From contig NZ_CP118605.1 of assembly GCF_029869925.1 (NCBI RefSeq), positions 3,190,001 to 3,254,000 on the forward strand: a DNA stretch of 64,000 nt, given 5' to 3'. Both the position numbers and the translations under genes were made by a program. Below, in pieces: positions 45,040 to 52,473 of this stretch. How positions within the stretch are numbered: the stretch's first letter is position 1; every line of letters starts with the position of its first letter. Under the pieces are notes generated by a model. That model ran no database searches, was not told the origin of the DNA, and worked only from the letters and a program-made list of their open reading frames with translations. The DNA is from Microbulbifer bruguierae. GTDB taxonomy: Bacteria > Pseudomonadota > Gammaproteobacteria > Pseudomonadales > Cellvibrionaceae.

Positions 45040-45175
45040 GCCATGAGTAGAGAAAACCAGCCGTTTGACGAAATGGACCGCCTCGCGCTCGGTGATCTCG
45101 GGTCACTGGATTCGGTTTTCTCTCTACCTCTCTCTCCGCCAACATTTTTGCCCCACCTCGTGGGGCTTTTTTTTC
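45040..45175 (+). ncRNA. Candidate structured RNA or structured 3' UTR ending in a terminator
   Basis: GTAGAGAAAACC (45047-45058) can pair with GGTTTTCTCTCTAC (45114-45127, two-base bulge), enclosing a GC-rich region. A strong intrinsic terminator follows (GCCCCAC-CTC-GTGGGGC and eight T, 45150-45174). It lies about 90 bp after the DUF4861 stop. It may be an independent small RNA or only the 3' end of that mRNA. No known RNA family was recognised. Confidence 0.35.
45150..45174 (+). terminator. Intrinsic terminator downstream of the DUF4861 gene
   Basis: A 7-bp stem GCCCCAC/GTGGGGC, loop CTC, and eight T. Confidence 0.92.
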
Positions 45176-45216
45176 GGCGATGAATTGCCGGCATGGCAAA
45201 TGTGAATAGCCTTTTC

Positions 45217-45410
45217 TGGTCTTACCGTCTTGCCACTAGGTTTTTTGGTTAGAGCGTATTCGTTAACTCGCTTTTCCCTCTTGTAAGTCCACTTCTATAC
45301 ATAAAAACAGACTGTTTTGTGTGCGGGTTTCGACTAAAGGTGGGCTTTGCTGAAGGTGGCACTTGTCATTCATCGCAAAACTGAGTTTAATTGGTCCGGT
45401 GGTCTTACCA
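45217..45410. promoter_or_regulatory. Two distant FadR-type operators upstream of uxuA
   Basis: TGGTCTTACCG (45217-45227) and TGGTCTTACCA (45400-45410), 183 bp apart; the second is 91 bp before the uxuA start. The stretch between them shows no gene. Confidence 0.65.
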
Positions 45411-45501
45411 GTTGCATGTTTGAATATCGAATCGCAACCTGGCGCTGGAGCTGCGGCTCGCGATGAAAGACCCTGGTAGAAGAATGAACAGGAATAGTCC
45501 G

Positions 45502-46677
45502 ATGCAAGAGACATGGCGCTGGTTTGGACCAGATGACGGAATCACCCTGCGGCATATCGCCCAGGCAGGGGCGACAGGAATTGTGAGTGCGCTCCACGAC
45601 ATTCCAGCGGGCGAGCTGTGGCCGGAAGAAGCCATTCAGCAGCGCAAGGCCATGATCGAGGCTGAGGGGCTGAGCTGGTCCGTCATTGAAAGTATCCCGG
45701 TGCACAACGATATCAAGGCGCGCACTGGCGAATTTGACCGGATGATCGAGAACTATCGTCAGTCCGTGATCAATGCCGGCAACGCGGGCATTACGACTAT
45801 CTGCTACAACTTTATGCCGGTGGTGGACTGGACCCGCACCAACCTGAATTACACCCTGGCCAACGGCAGTCAGGCCCTGCGCTTTGAAATGACCGACTTT
45901 GCCGCATACGATGTTCATGTGCTCAAGCGGCCCGGCGCCCAGAGTGACTACCCGCCGGAAGTGATTGAGCGCGCAAACGCCTACGTGCAACAGATGAATG
46001 GCGAAGAGCTCGCGCAGCTGGAGCGCAACATCATTGCCGGCCTGCCCGGTGGTGAAGGCTCCCACGATCGCGACAGTATTCGCGAATCGATTCAGTTGTT
46101 TAACGCACTGGGTACAGAACGCTTCCGCGAAAACCTGTTTCTGTTTCTGCGGGAAATTATTCCCGCAGCGGAGTCTGTCGGAGTGAAAATGTGTATTCAC
46201 CCCGACGACCCTCCCTTCTCCCTGTTCGGTTTGCCGCGGGTAGTGTCCACCGCGGAAGACGCGCGCGCGCTGCTCGCTGCCTATCCCAGTCGATCCAATG
46301 GGCTGACCATGTGCGCGGGTTCCTTTGGTGCCCGCGCGGACAACGATCTGGTGGCAATGACCCGCGAGTTTGCCGAGCGTATCTACTTTGTGCACCTGCG
46401 CAACGTGATCCGCGAAGCGGATGGGTCATTTTACGAATCTGATCACCTCGCTGGTGACAACGATATGGTCGGACTGATTCGCGCACTACTGGACGAAGAA
46501 AGCCGCCGCCGTGGTGCTGGCGATAGCTGCGAAATTCCCATGCGCCCGGACCACGGCCACCTGATGGCGGACGAGCTGCAAGTGGGCTCGGCAAAGCCGG
46601 GTTACTCCTACGTAGGCCGTCTCAAGGGGTTGGCGGAGCTACGTGGAGTTATCCACGCGTTGAAAAGTATCGGCTAA
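45502..46677 (+). CDS. uxuA: Mannonate dehydratase
   Basis: Dehydrates D-mannonate to KDG in the glucuronate branch. The 391-residue product closely follows E. coli UxuA (394): N-terminus MQETWRWFGPDDGITL, ESIPVHNDIK, CYNFMPVVDWTRT, MCIHPDDPP, FVHLRN and IPMRPDHGH, with the metal-binding His/Cys residues present. The start at 45502 matches the E. coli N-terminus and has AGGAA about 8 bp upstream; ATGs at 45463 and 45484 are less likely. uxuB follows after 8 bp. Confidence 0.95.
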   Translation: MQETWRWFGPDDGITLRHIAQAGATGIVSALHDIPAGELWPEEAIQQRKAMIEAEGLSWSVIESIPVHNDIKARTGEFDRMIENYRQSVINAGNAGITTICYNFMPVVDWTRTNLNYTLANGSQALRFEMTDFAAYDVHVLKRPGAQSDYPPEVIERANAYVQQMNGEELAQLERNIIAGLPGGEGSHDRDSIRESIQLFNALGTERFRENLFLFLREIIPAAESVGVKMCIHPDDPPFSLFGLPRVVSTAEDARALLAAYPSRSNGLTMCAGSFGARADNDLVAMTREFAERIYFVHLRNVIREADGSFYESDHLAGDNDMVGLIRALLDEESRRRGAGDSCEIPMRPDHGHLMADELQVGSAKPGYSYVGRLKGLAELRGVIHALKSIG

Positions 46678-46685
46678 GGTGATTT

Positions 46686-48248
46686 ATGCCTACGCTAGCG
46701 AAGCGCTCTGCCACCCAGAATTCAACGTTGTATCTGCAGTTCCTTAAGGCGGTTGCCGAAAAAGAGAACACTGTCGGAAATGGGGTAACTATGCCCGGGT
46801 ACAATCCCTCGGAACTGGGCTGTGGCATTGTGCATATCGGTATCGGCAATTTTCACCGCGCGCACCAGGCGGTGTATGTGGATGAAATATTGCGACAGTC
46901 CGGCGGCGACTGGCGCATTACCGCGGTGAGCCTGCGCAATCCGGATATGCGCGATCGCATGCAGTCGCAGAATTGCCTATATACCCTTTGCGAGCGAACT
47001 GCAGATCGCGAAAACCTGCGTGTAGTCGGCGCCGTGGCGAAAGTGCTGGTTGCACCGGAAAATCCCACGGCGGTGATCGACGCTCTGGCTGCCAAATCAA
47101 CCAGCGTCGTAACCGTGACAGTCACCGAGAAAGGTTACTGCCTGAAGCCTGGTGGTCGTGAACTGGATCTATCCCACCCGGAGATCGTGCACGATGTCTT
47201 GCATCCGGCTGCGCCGAAAACTCTGGTGGGTTTTCTGTTGGCCGCCTGTCGCCTGCGTCGGGATCGTGGACTACCGGGTTTCAACCTGTTGAGCTGTGAC
47301 AACCTGTCCGATAACGGTGCCCTGTTGCGGGACTGCCTGTTATCCGCGGCGCGCCTGCAGGACAGCAGTCTTGTCAGTTGGATCGCCCAGGAAGTCGGTT
47401 TCTGCAGCACCATGGTCGACTGCATGGTACCCGCCACCAGTGATGATATTGCCGAGAATATTCAGAGCCATGCCGGCTACCGGGATACCGCCTGTTTACT
47501 CAGCGAGAATTTTCGCCAGTGGGTGATCGAAGACAATTTTGTTGCCCCCACACCGGATTGGCGCTCAGCTGGTGCCAGTGTGGTGGCCGATGTTGCGCCC
47601 TATGAACGGATGAAATTACGCTTGCTGAATGGCAGTCATTCGGCACTGGCATTTCTCGGTGCGCTGCGCGGATATACTTATATCTACGAGGCCGCCACTG
47701 ATCGTCAAATAAGATGGTTTGTGATGGCGCTGATGCGGAGGGAAATGTTGTCGACGCTGGAAGCATTACCGGATATCGACCTCGAACAGTACTGCACAAC
47801 CTTGCTCGACCGCTTTTCCAATCCCTCGGTACCTTATACCTGTCAGCAGGTGGCGTCCGACAGTAGTCAGAAATTACCCCAGCGTATTCTGGAACCGATT
47901 GCCGAGCGTTCCCGTCGCGGCGAGCAGAGCCCGTTGCTCACTGGTGTTGTGGCCGCCTGGCTCGGTTATCTTTTTCTCGGGACATTTTCAGCGCAGAGAT
48001 TTGAGCTGCGGGATCCCGCGGCGCAACCGCTGGTAGAAATGCTCCAACGACAGAAACATCAGAAAAATTTTCCGACACTGGATCAGATGAGGGCACTACT
48101 CACCCATGCCGGTATCGTGCCTGCGACATTGCTCCGCGGTGAGCCCTTTTTGGGGATGGTGCAGGATCGGTTAGCGCGCTTGATCGAAGGTGGGGTGGAG
48201 AGGTTGATCGGGGGTTTGCAGGGAGAGGAATTGTTGCAAGCCTTGTAG
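46686..48248 (+). CDS. uxuB: D-mannonate oxidoreductase (fructuronate reductase), second copy
   Basis: A 520-residue mannitol-dehydrogenase-family enzyme that reduces fructuronate to mannonate for UxuA. The motifs GIVHIGIGNFHRAHQ, VTEKGYCLKPGGREL, LSCDNLSDNG, MVPATSD and KLRLLNGSHS are present. It lies 8 bp after uxuA with AAGGTG before the ATG, so the pair is an operon and this copy is the likely dedicated fructuronate reductase. The N-terminal extension of about 35 residues before the Rossmann motif is longer than in the paralogue at 25801. The two copies are clearly divergent. Confidence 0.9.
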   Translation: MPTLAKRSATQNSTLYLQFLKAVAEKENTVGNGVTMPGYNPSELGCGIVHIGIGNFHRAHQAVYVDEILRQSGGDWRITAVSLRNPDMRDRMQSQNCLYTLCERTADRENLRVVGAVAKVLVAPENPTAVIDALAAKSTSVVTVTVTEKGYCLKPGGRELDLSHPEIVHDVLHPAAPKTLVGFLLAACRLRRDRGLPGFNLLSCDNLSDNGALLRDCLLSAARLQDSSLVSWIAQEVGFCSTMVDCMVPATSDDIAENIQSHAGYRDTACLLSENFRQWVIEDNFVAPTPDWRSAGASVVADVAPYERMKLRLLNGSHSALAFLGALRGYTYIYEAATDRQIRWFVMALMRREMLSTLEALPDIDLEQYCTTLLDRFSNPSVPYTCQQVASDSSQKLPQRILEPIAERSRRGEQSPLLTGVVAAWLGYLFLGTFSAQRFELRDPAAQPLVEMLQRQKHQKNFPTLDQMRALLTHAGIVPATLLRGEPFLGMVQDRLARLIEGGVERLIGGLQGEELLQAL

Positions 48249-48251
48249 CTA

Positions 48252-48279
48252 AAAGCCCGCTCAATTGCAGTCGGGCTTC
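48252..48279. terminator. Probable terminator between uxuB and the convergent GntR gene
   Basis: AAGCCCG/CGGGCTT stem with a 12-base loop and a weak T-run. Confidence 0.5.
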
Positions 48280-48302
48280 CTGTGCATTGCTCGATGGCTG
48301 AG

Positions 48303-49010
48303 TCAGGCCGGATCCTGTTCAAAGTAAGTGGCGGCAGCGGCGGTGGCGTTATCAATGTGATTGCGCATGGCCGCACGGGCTTTCTCCGGATTGCGCTGCT
48401 CCAGTGCCAGAATGATCTTGCGGTGATCCTCAATGGAAGGGTGCACGCCTTCGGCACGCAGCCGTTCCATAAATCCGGTGCTGAGTTCAGATTGGTTGCG
48501 CAGCTCCCACAGCCAGTTGACGATGCCGATGATGGCTGTGTTCTGGGAGGCCTCTGCAATGATGCTGTGGAATTTCCAGTCCGCCTTTTCTGAGGCGTCC
48601 GCGCGACTCTCTTCCTCTTCCATTTCCTTGAGTGCCTGTTTCAGTTCACGGATCTGATCACTGCTGATGCGAGCCGCTGCCAGCGCGCAGGCTTCCGACT
48701 CAATAATGAAGCGGGTTTCCAGAATTTCGAAGGGTCCGACGCCCTTGTCACCGATTTCGGGCTGGGATTGTTGGTATTGCTTCTGCGTGGCGTAGATGCC
48801 GGATCCGGTGCGGATTTCAATTACACCGGAAATTTCCAGGGCAATCATGGCTTCGCGGATGGTGGGGCGGCTGACGCCGAGTTTGTCGGCCAGTACCCGC
48901 TCGGAGGGCAGGCGCTCACCGGGTTTGATGGATCCACTGGCAATGAGTCGCGAGAGCTGCTCGGCAACCTTTAAATAGAGTCTTTCGGCTTTTACTGCTT
49001 GCAGTTCCAC
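48303..49010 (-). CDS. FadR-subfamily GntR transcriptional regulator (UxuR/ExuR-like)
   Basis: A 235-residue regulator with winged helix LPSERVLADKLGVSRPTIREAMIALE and GSGIYATQKQ, then an FCD domain with metal-binding pattern (D..FH..I.EAS, H in EDHRKI). The start is a GTG with AGAGG 9 bp upstream. It is divergent from kdgK and convergent with uxuB. It is clearly homologous to the regulator at 7437 in both domains. The pair may share DNA sites and differ in ligand, or one may control a subset. It is the best candidate for the regulator of the recurrent operator together with its paralogue. Confidence 0.87.
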   Translation of the reverse strand: MELQAVKAERLYLKVAEQLSRLIASGSIKPGERLPSERVLADKLGVSRPTIREAMIALEISGVIEIRTGSGIYATQKQYQQSQPEIGDKGVGPFEILETRFIIESEACALAAARISSDQIRELKQALKEMEEEESRADASEKADWKFHSIIAEASQNTAIIGIVNWLWELRNQSELSTGFMERLRAEGVHPSIEDHRKIILALEQRNPEKARAAMRNHIDNATAAAATYFEQDPA

Positions 49011-49246
49011 GGGGCGTGCCTCTGTGTCTGAATCTGTTTCTGAAATTAGCTTGTTAGCGTCTTAGTTGCGGCCATAAGTTGCCGCATGGCGGGCAGTATT
49101 GTGGTGGAGAGAGTGAAACCTGTCTGACCACCAGTCCCAATATCCTGAAGATTCTAGCGAATTCCCGCCAGCCTTAGAAGTTGCTCGCAGGGTTTGTTCG
49201 GTGAGCGTATTGTATTTCAGGGAAAAATCTGAATAATTTGGTCAGG

Positions 49247-49257
49247 TGGCATTACCA
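49247..49257. promoter_or_regulatory. FadR-type operator in the GntR / kdgK divergent region
   Basis: TGGCATTACCA, one mismatch from a perfect inverted repeat. It lies 237 bp upstream of the regulator start, so it may serve autoregulation. Confidence 0.6.
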
Positions 49258-49299
49258 GTTTTGGGTTTCTTTTTGGGGACTTGGGCGGTGCGCTAGCGG

Positions 49300-49351
49300 T
49301 TGCCTTGCGCAGTTAAATTGGTTATACCTGCAAAAAATTTTGGTAAGGCCT
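49300..49351 (+). promoter_or_regulatory. kdgK promoter with downstream operator
   Basis: TTGCCT (49300-49305), a 17-bp gap and TATACC (49323-49328), then operator TGGTAAGGCCT (49341-49351) at about +6 to +17. That is a classic repression position. Confidence 0.6.
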
Positions 49352-49384
49352 TGGCGCGATAAAGGCGTAATTCCAAGGCTGTCG

Positions 49385-50395
49385 ATGATAACTACAACAG
49401 AGGTGGGCGCCGTGAAGCTGGCAGCACTGGGAGAAGTAATGGTGGAACTGGCGCCGCAGGCGTCAGAAAAAGGGGCGCAGTCGGGCGGTGCAGGTAGACC
49501 TCTGCTGGCGCAGTCCTATGCCGGCGATACCTACAACACCGCGGTGTATATCGCCCGCGGCGGTGTGGATGTCAGTTATGTAACCCTGCTGGGCGACGAC
49601 CCCTACAGTGAGGAAGTGCTTACTCGCCTCGCCGGCGAGGGAATAGACACCAGTGCCATCGTGCGCCTGCCGGGCCGCTGCCCGGGCCTGTATATGATCC
49701 AGAATACCGCGGATGGTGAGCGCTACTTTACCTACTGGCGCGGCGAGGCCCCGGCCCGTGAGCTGTTCACCGATGTGGATCGCCGCGAACAGCTCAAGGC
49801 GCATCTGCGGCAAATGGATTGCCTGTATCTGTCGGGAATTACCCTCGCCATCATGACCTCGGAAGCCCGCGCCGAGCTGCTGGCATTCTTGGGCGAGTAT
49901 CGCGCCAACGGCGGCCGGGTGGCCTTTGACAGTAACTATCGCCCGCGTCTGTGGCGCTCGGTGGAAGCGGCCCGTACCGCCGTGGCGGAGTTTATGGCGG
50001 TAACCGATATGGCTTTGCTGACCTTCGAGGACGAGCAGGCTCTGTGGGGCGACACCGACACCGAACAGTGTGTGCAGCGCAACACTGCAGCCGGCGTCGC
50101 CGAACTGGTGATCAAGCGCGGTGCCGAGCCGGTGCTGCTGCAGTACAGAAGTGAGCGCAGCGAAGTGGAAGTGCCTGCGGTGAGCAGTGTACTGGACACC
50201 ACTGGCGCAGGAGATTCTTTCAATGCGGGCTATCTGGCTGCGCGCCTGCAGGGGGCTAGTCCGGAGCAGTCCATTGTTGCGGGGAATCGCTGCGCTGCGC
50301 GGGTGATTGGCCACCGCGGTGCGATTATTCCGCGGGCGGATTACTTTTCCGCGTCCGCCGCTGGCGGCCCAGGAGAGGCTGTCGCACAGGGGTAA
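49385..50395 (+). CDS. kdgK: 2-keto-3-deoxygluconate kinase
   Basis: Phosphorylates KDG to KDPG, the common end of the galacturonate, glucuronate and unsaturated uronate branches. The 336-residue PfkB-family kinase has GEVMVELAP near the start, GDTYNTAVYIARGG, VAFDSNYRPRLW, and the catalytic anion-hole motif DTTGAGDSFNAGYLAARL. The ATG at 49385 has AAGG 6 bp upstream; an in-frame GTG at 49412 (starting VKLAALGEV) is the alternative and closer to the usual N-terminus. The KDPG aldolase that should follow in the pathway is not in the window. Confidence 0.92.
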   Translation: MITTTEVGAVKLAALGEVMVELAPQASEKGAQSGGAGRPLLAQSYAGDTYNTAVYIARGGVDVSYVTLLGDDPYSEEVLTRLAGEGIDTSAIVRLPGRCPGLYMIQNTADGERYFTYWRGEAPARELFTDVDRREQLKAHLRQMDCLYLSGITLAIMTSEARAELLAFLGEYRANGGRVAFDSNYRPRLWRSVEAARTAVAEFMAVTDMALLTFEDEQALWGDTDTEQCVQRNTAAGVAELVIKRGAEPVLLQYRSERSEVEVPAVSSVLDTTGAGDSFNAGYLAARLQGASPEQSIVAGNRCAARVIGHRGAIIPRADYFSASAAGGPGEAVAQG

Positions 50396-50552
50396 TTCTG
50401 GCGGATGCGACCGGTCAGGCGGATCAGGTTTGGCCGGATTGGAAATTTGCGCGCAAAAAGTCGCCAATTTGACGTAAAATCCATCTCCCATTCACGGCTC
50501 TTGGTTTTGAGTGTCTGGATGGCGCAGGTTTCCCGCAGACGCGGCAGAGCCC

Positions 50553-50585
50553 GGGGCTAAATCCGCACGTGCGGATTGCACCCCC
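50553..50585. repeat. Palindrome between kdgK and the TRAP operon
   Basis: AATCCGCACGTGCGGATT (50560-50577) is an 18-bp perfect palindrome, extended by outer GGGG/CCCC. No T-run of terminator quality follows. Its right arm overlaps a possible -35 (TTGCAC, 50576-50581) of the TRAP promoter. Confidence 0.55.
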
Positions 50586-50599
50586 TTATAACTTGTTGT

Positions 50600-50628
50600 T
50601 ACGATGGTAAGACCAGTTTGGTCTGCCA
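50600..50628. promoter_or_regulatory. Operators upstream of the TRAP transporter operon
   Basis: TGGTAAGACCA (50605-50615) is perfect; TGGTCTGCCA (50619-50628) has a two-base spacer. A TTGCAC-18-TACGAT promoter would place its -10 (50600-50605) against the first operator. Confidence 0.65.
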
Positions 50629-50703
50629 TTGCTCCCGGGGACTTTTCCCGCGATGGCGACACCGACAAACCTGTACCCGATAAGAAAGAAATCGCAGGTC
50701 ACG

Positions 50704-51699
50704 ATGATGATAAGCAGAAGATTTATGCGGCAGCTGGGTGCTGCGGCGCTGGCGGGCGCTACCCTGATACTGGCTAGCTGCGGTTTCAAAGAAGACCAGG
50801 TGGCGCTGAAGCTGGCCCACACCCTGGACCAGCAGCACTCGGTGCACCGTGCCATGGTATTTATGGGCGAGCGCCTCGGAGAGCTTTCCGGCGGTACCAT
50901 GCGGATCGATATCTATTCCGGTGGTCAGCTGGGCAGCGAGCGCGAGCTGATCGAGCTGCTACAGATCGGCAGCCTGGCCATGACCAAGGTCTCCGCCAGC
51001 CCCATGGAGGGCTTTGTGCCGGAGATGAAGGTCTTCAACCTTCCCTACGTATTCCGCGATTCCGACCATTTCTGGAATGTGTTGCAAAGTGATATCGGCA
51101 AAAACCTGCTGCTCGCCTGCGAGCGCGCGCGTCTGCGCGGCCTGGGTTACCTGGATGCCGGCAGCCGTAGTTTCTACATGAACGATATCGCGGTGCAGAC
51201 GCCGGCAGACCTGAACGGCCAGAAGATTCGCGTACAGAACAGCCAAACCGCCATCAAGATGGTTAACACCCTGGGCGGCGCTGCCACCCCGGTGAGCTGG
51301 GGTGAGCTGTACACCGCGCTGCAGCAGGGTGTGGTCAACGGTGCCGAGAACAACCCGCCGAGCTTCTACCTCTCCAAACATTACGAAGTGTCCAAGTTCT
51401 ACACCCTGGACGAGCACACCTATGTACCGGACCTGCTGTTGATCAGCACCGAAGTGTGGAACAAGCTGGAGCCGCAACAGCAGGCGTGGCTGAGCCAGGC
51501 GGTGGAAGAGGCGGTGGCCTACCAGCGCAAGCTCTGGCAAGAGTCCACCGAGGAATCCCTGGCTGCGGTCAAGGCCGCCGGTGTCGAGGTGATCTACCCG
51601 GACAAGCAGCCCTTTATCGATGCGGTAAAGCCGCTGCACGACAGCTACCAGGGCACCGAAGTGGGTGAGCTGCTGAAGCAGATCAAAGCGATCAATTAA
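50704..51699 (+). CDS. TRAP transporter substrate-binding protein (DctP family), lipoprotein
   Basis: A 331-residue solute receptor for a TRAP uptake system. It has a Tat-like RR pair and a lipobox LASC (near residue 21), so it is probably membrane-tethered. DctP motifs are present: LAHTLDQQHSVHRAM at the mature N-terminus, GGQLGSERELIELLQIGSLAM, and the substrate-anchoring Arg region KIRVQNSQT. The start is the first of tandem ATGs at 50704. It is followed by the small and large membrane subunits. The neighbours kdgK, uxuA and uxuB suggest galacturonate, glucuronate or a related sugar acid as cargo. Confidence 0.9.
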   Translation: MMISRRFMRQLGAAALAGATLILASCGFKEDQVALKLAHTLDQQHSVHRAMVFMGERLGELSGGTMRIDIYSGGQLGSERELIELLQIGSLAMTKVSASPMEGFVPEMKVFNLPYVFRDSDHFWNVLQSDIGKNLLLACERARLRGLGYLDAGSRSFYMNDIAVQTPADLNGQKIRVQNSQTAIKMVNTLGGAATPVSWGELYTALQQGVVNGAENNPPSFYLSKHYEVSKFYTLDEHTYVPDLLLISTEVWNKLEPQQQAWLSQAVEEAVAYQRKLWQESTEESLAAVKAAGVEVIYPDKQPFIDAVKPLHDSYQGTEVGELLKQIKAIN

Positions 51700-51759
51700 G
51701 TCGCGACCGGTGACGTTGGGCACGCGATGCTTTGCCCAACCTACGGGTGGTGCCACCTT

Positions 51760-51827
51760 GTAGGAGCCTGCCTTGCAGGCGAACAGATTGAGGCTCCGAA
51801 CGGTTCGCCTGCAAGGCAGGCTCCTAC
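51760..51827. repeat. REP pair (BIME) between TRAP dctP- and dctQ-type genes
   Basis: Two inverted GTAGGAGCCTGCCTTGCAGG-type units facing each other, nearly identical to 16528-16595 and to the single unit at 27524-27548. They lie inside an operon between the solute receptor and the permease genes, where REPs can alter relative mRNA stability. Confidence 0.8.
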
Positions 51828-51876
51828 AGAGCAAAATGCGAAATACCACTACAAAAAATAAAAGTGGAACCCGAAG

Positions 51877-52458
51877 ATGATGCAAAAAATTGAAAAGGCC
51901 CTGGCCCTGGTGCTCGGCTCCCTGCTGGCACTGATGGTGCTGGATGTAACCTGGCAGATCCTGACCCGCTTTCTGCCCATGCAGCCCAGCTCCTACACCG
52001 AAGAGCTGGCGCGCTATCTGCTGGTGTGGATTGGTCTGCTCGGCGGTGCCTATGCCTATCGCAAACGATCGCACCTGGGTATCGACCTGCTCACCAATGC
52101 GCTGCACGGCGCTGCGCGCAAATCCGTACAGATCTTCGTGGTGCTGGTGTGCTTCGCCTTCGCTGCTTCCGCCATGGTTTACGGCGGTGCCAAGCTGATG
52201 TTGCTCACGTTCGAGCTGAAACAGTACTCAGCGGCACTGAATATCCCGATGGGTTTCGTCTACAGCGTATTGCCGCTGTCCGGTCTGTTGATCTGCCTGT
52301 TCTCGGTTGACCATCTGATTGAGTTGGTCAACGCAAAACAGGAACTGCCCTCCGAATTTGACTCCGGTGTGCATCCCTATACCGAAGGCGCAGAATCCCA
52401 AAGCGTCGCGGAACAAAAAGAAAAACAGAAGCAGCCCGAAGCGGTTGTGGAAGCGTAA
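51877..52458 (+). CDS. TRAP transporter small permease subunit (DctQ family)
   Basis: A 193-residue inner-membrane protein with four hydrophobic helices (about residues 10-32, 48-68, 84-106, 126-148) and the DctQ signature YTEELARYLLVWIGLLGGAYAYRKRSHLGID. The charged C-terminal tail (EQKEKQKQPEAVVEA) is longer than usual. It is followed after 15 bp by the large permease. Confidence 0.9.
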   Translation: MMQKIEKALALVLGSLLALMVLDVTWQILTRFLPMQPSSYTEELARYLLVWIGLLGGAYAYRKRSHLGIDLLTNALHGAARKSVQIFVVLVCFAFAASAMVYGGAKLMLLTFELKQYSAALNIPMGFVYSVLPLSGLLICLFSVDHLIELVNAKQELPSEFDSGVHPYTEGAESQSVAEQKEKQKQPEAVVEA

Positions 52459-52473
52459 GCGAGGAGAATTATT

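Noticed and set aside
45114..45141. Sequence ending CTCTCTCTCCGCCA resembling the 3' end of a tRNA-Ser or an attachment-site remnant
   Set aside because: No matching 5' acceptor arm, anticodon stem or T-loop consensus is present, and no integrase or mobile gene lies nearby.
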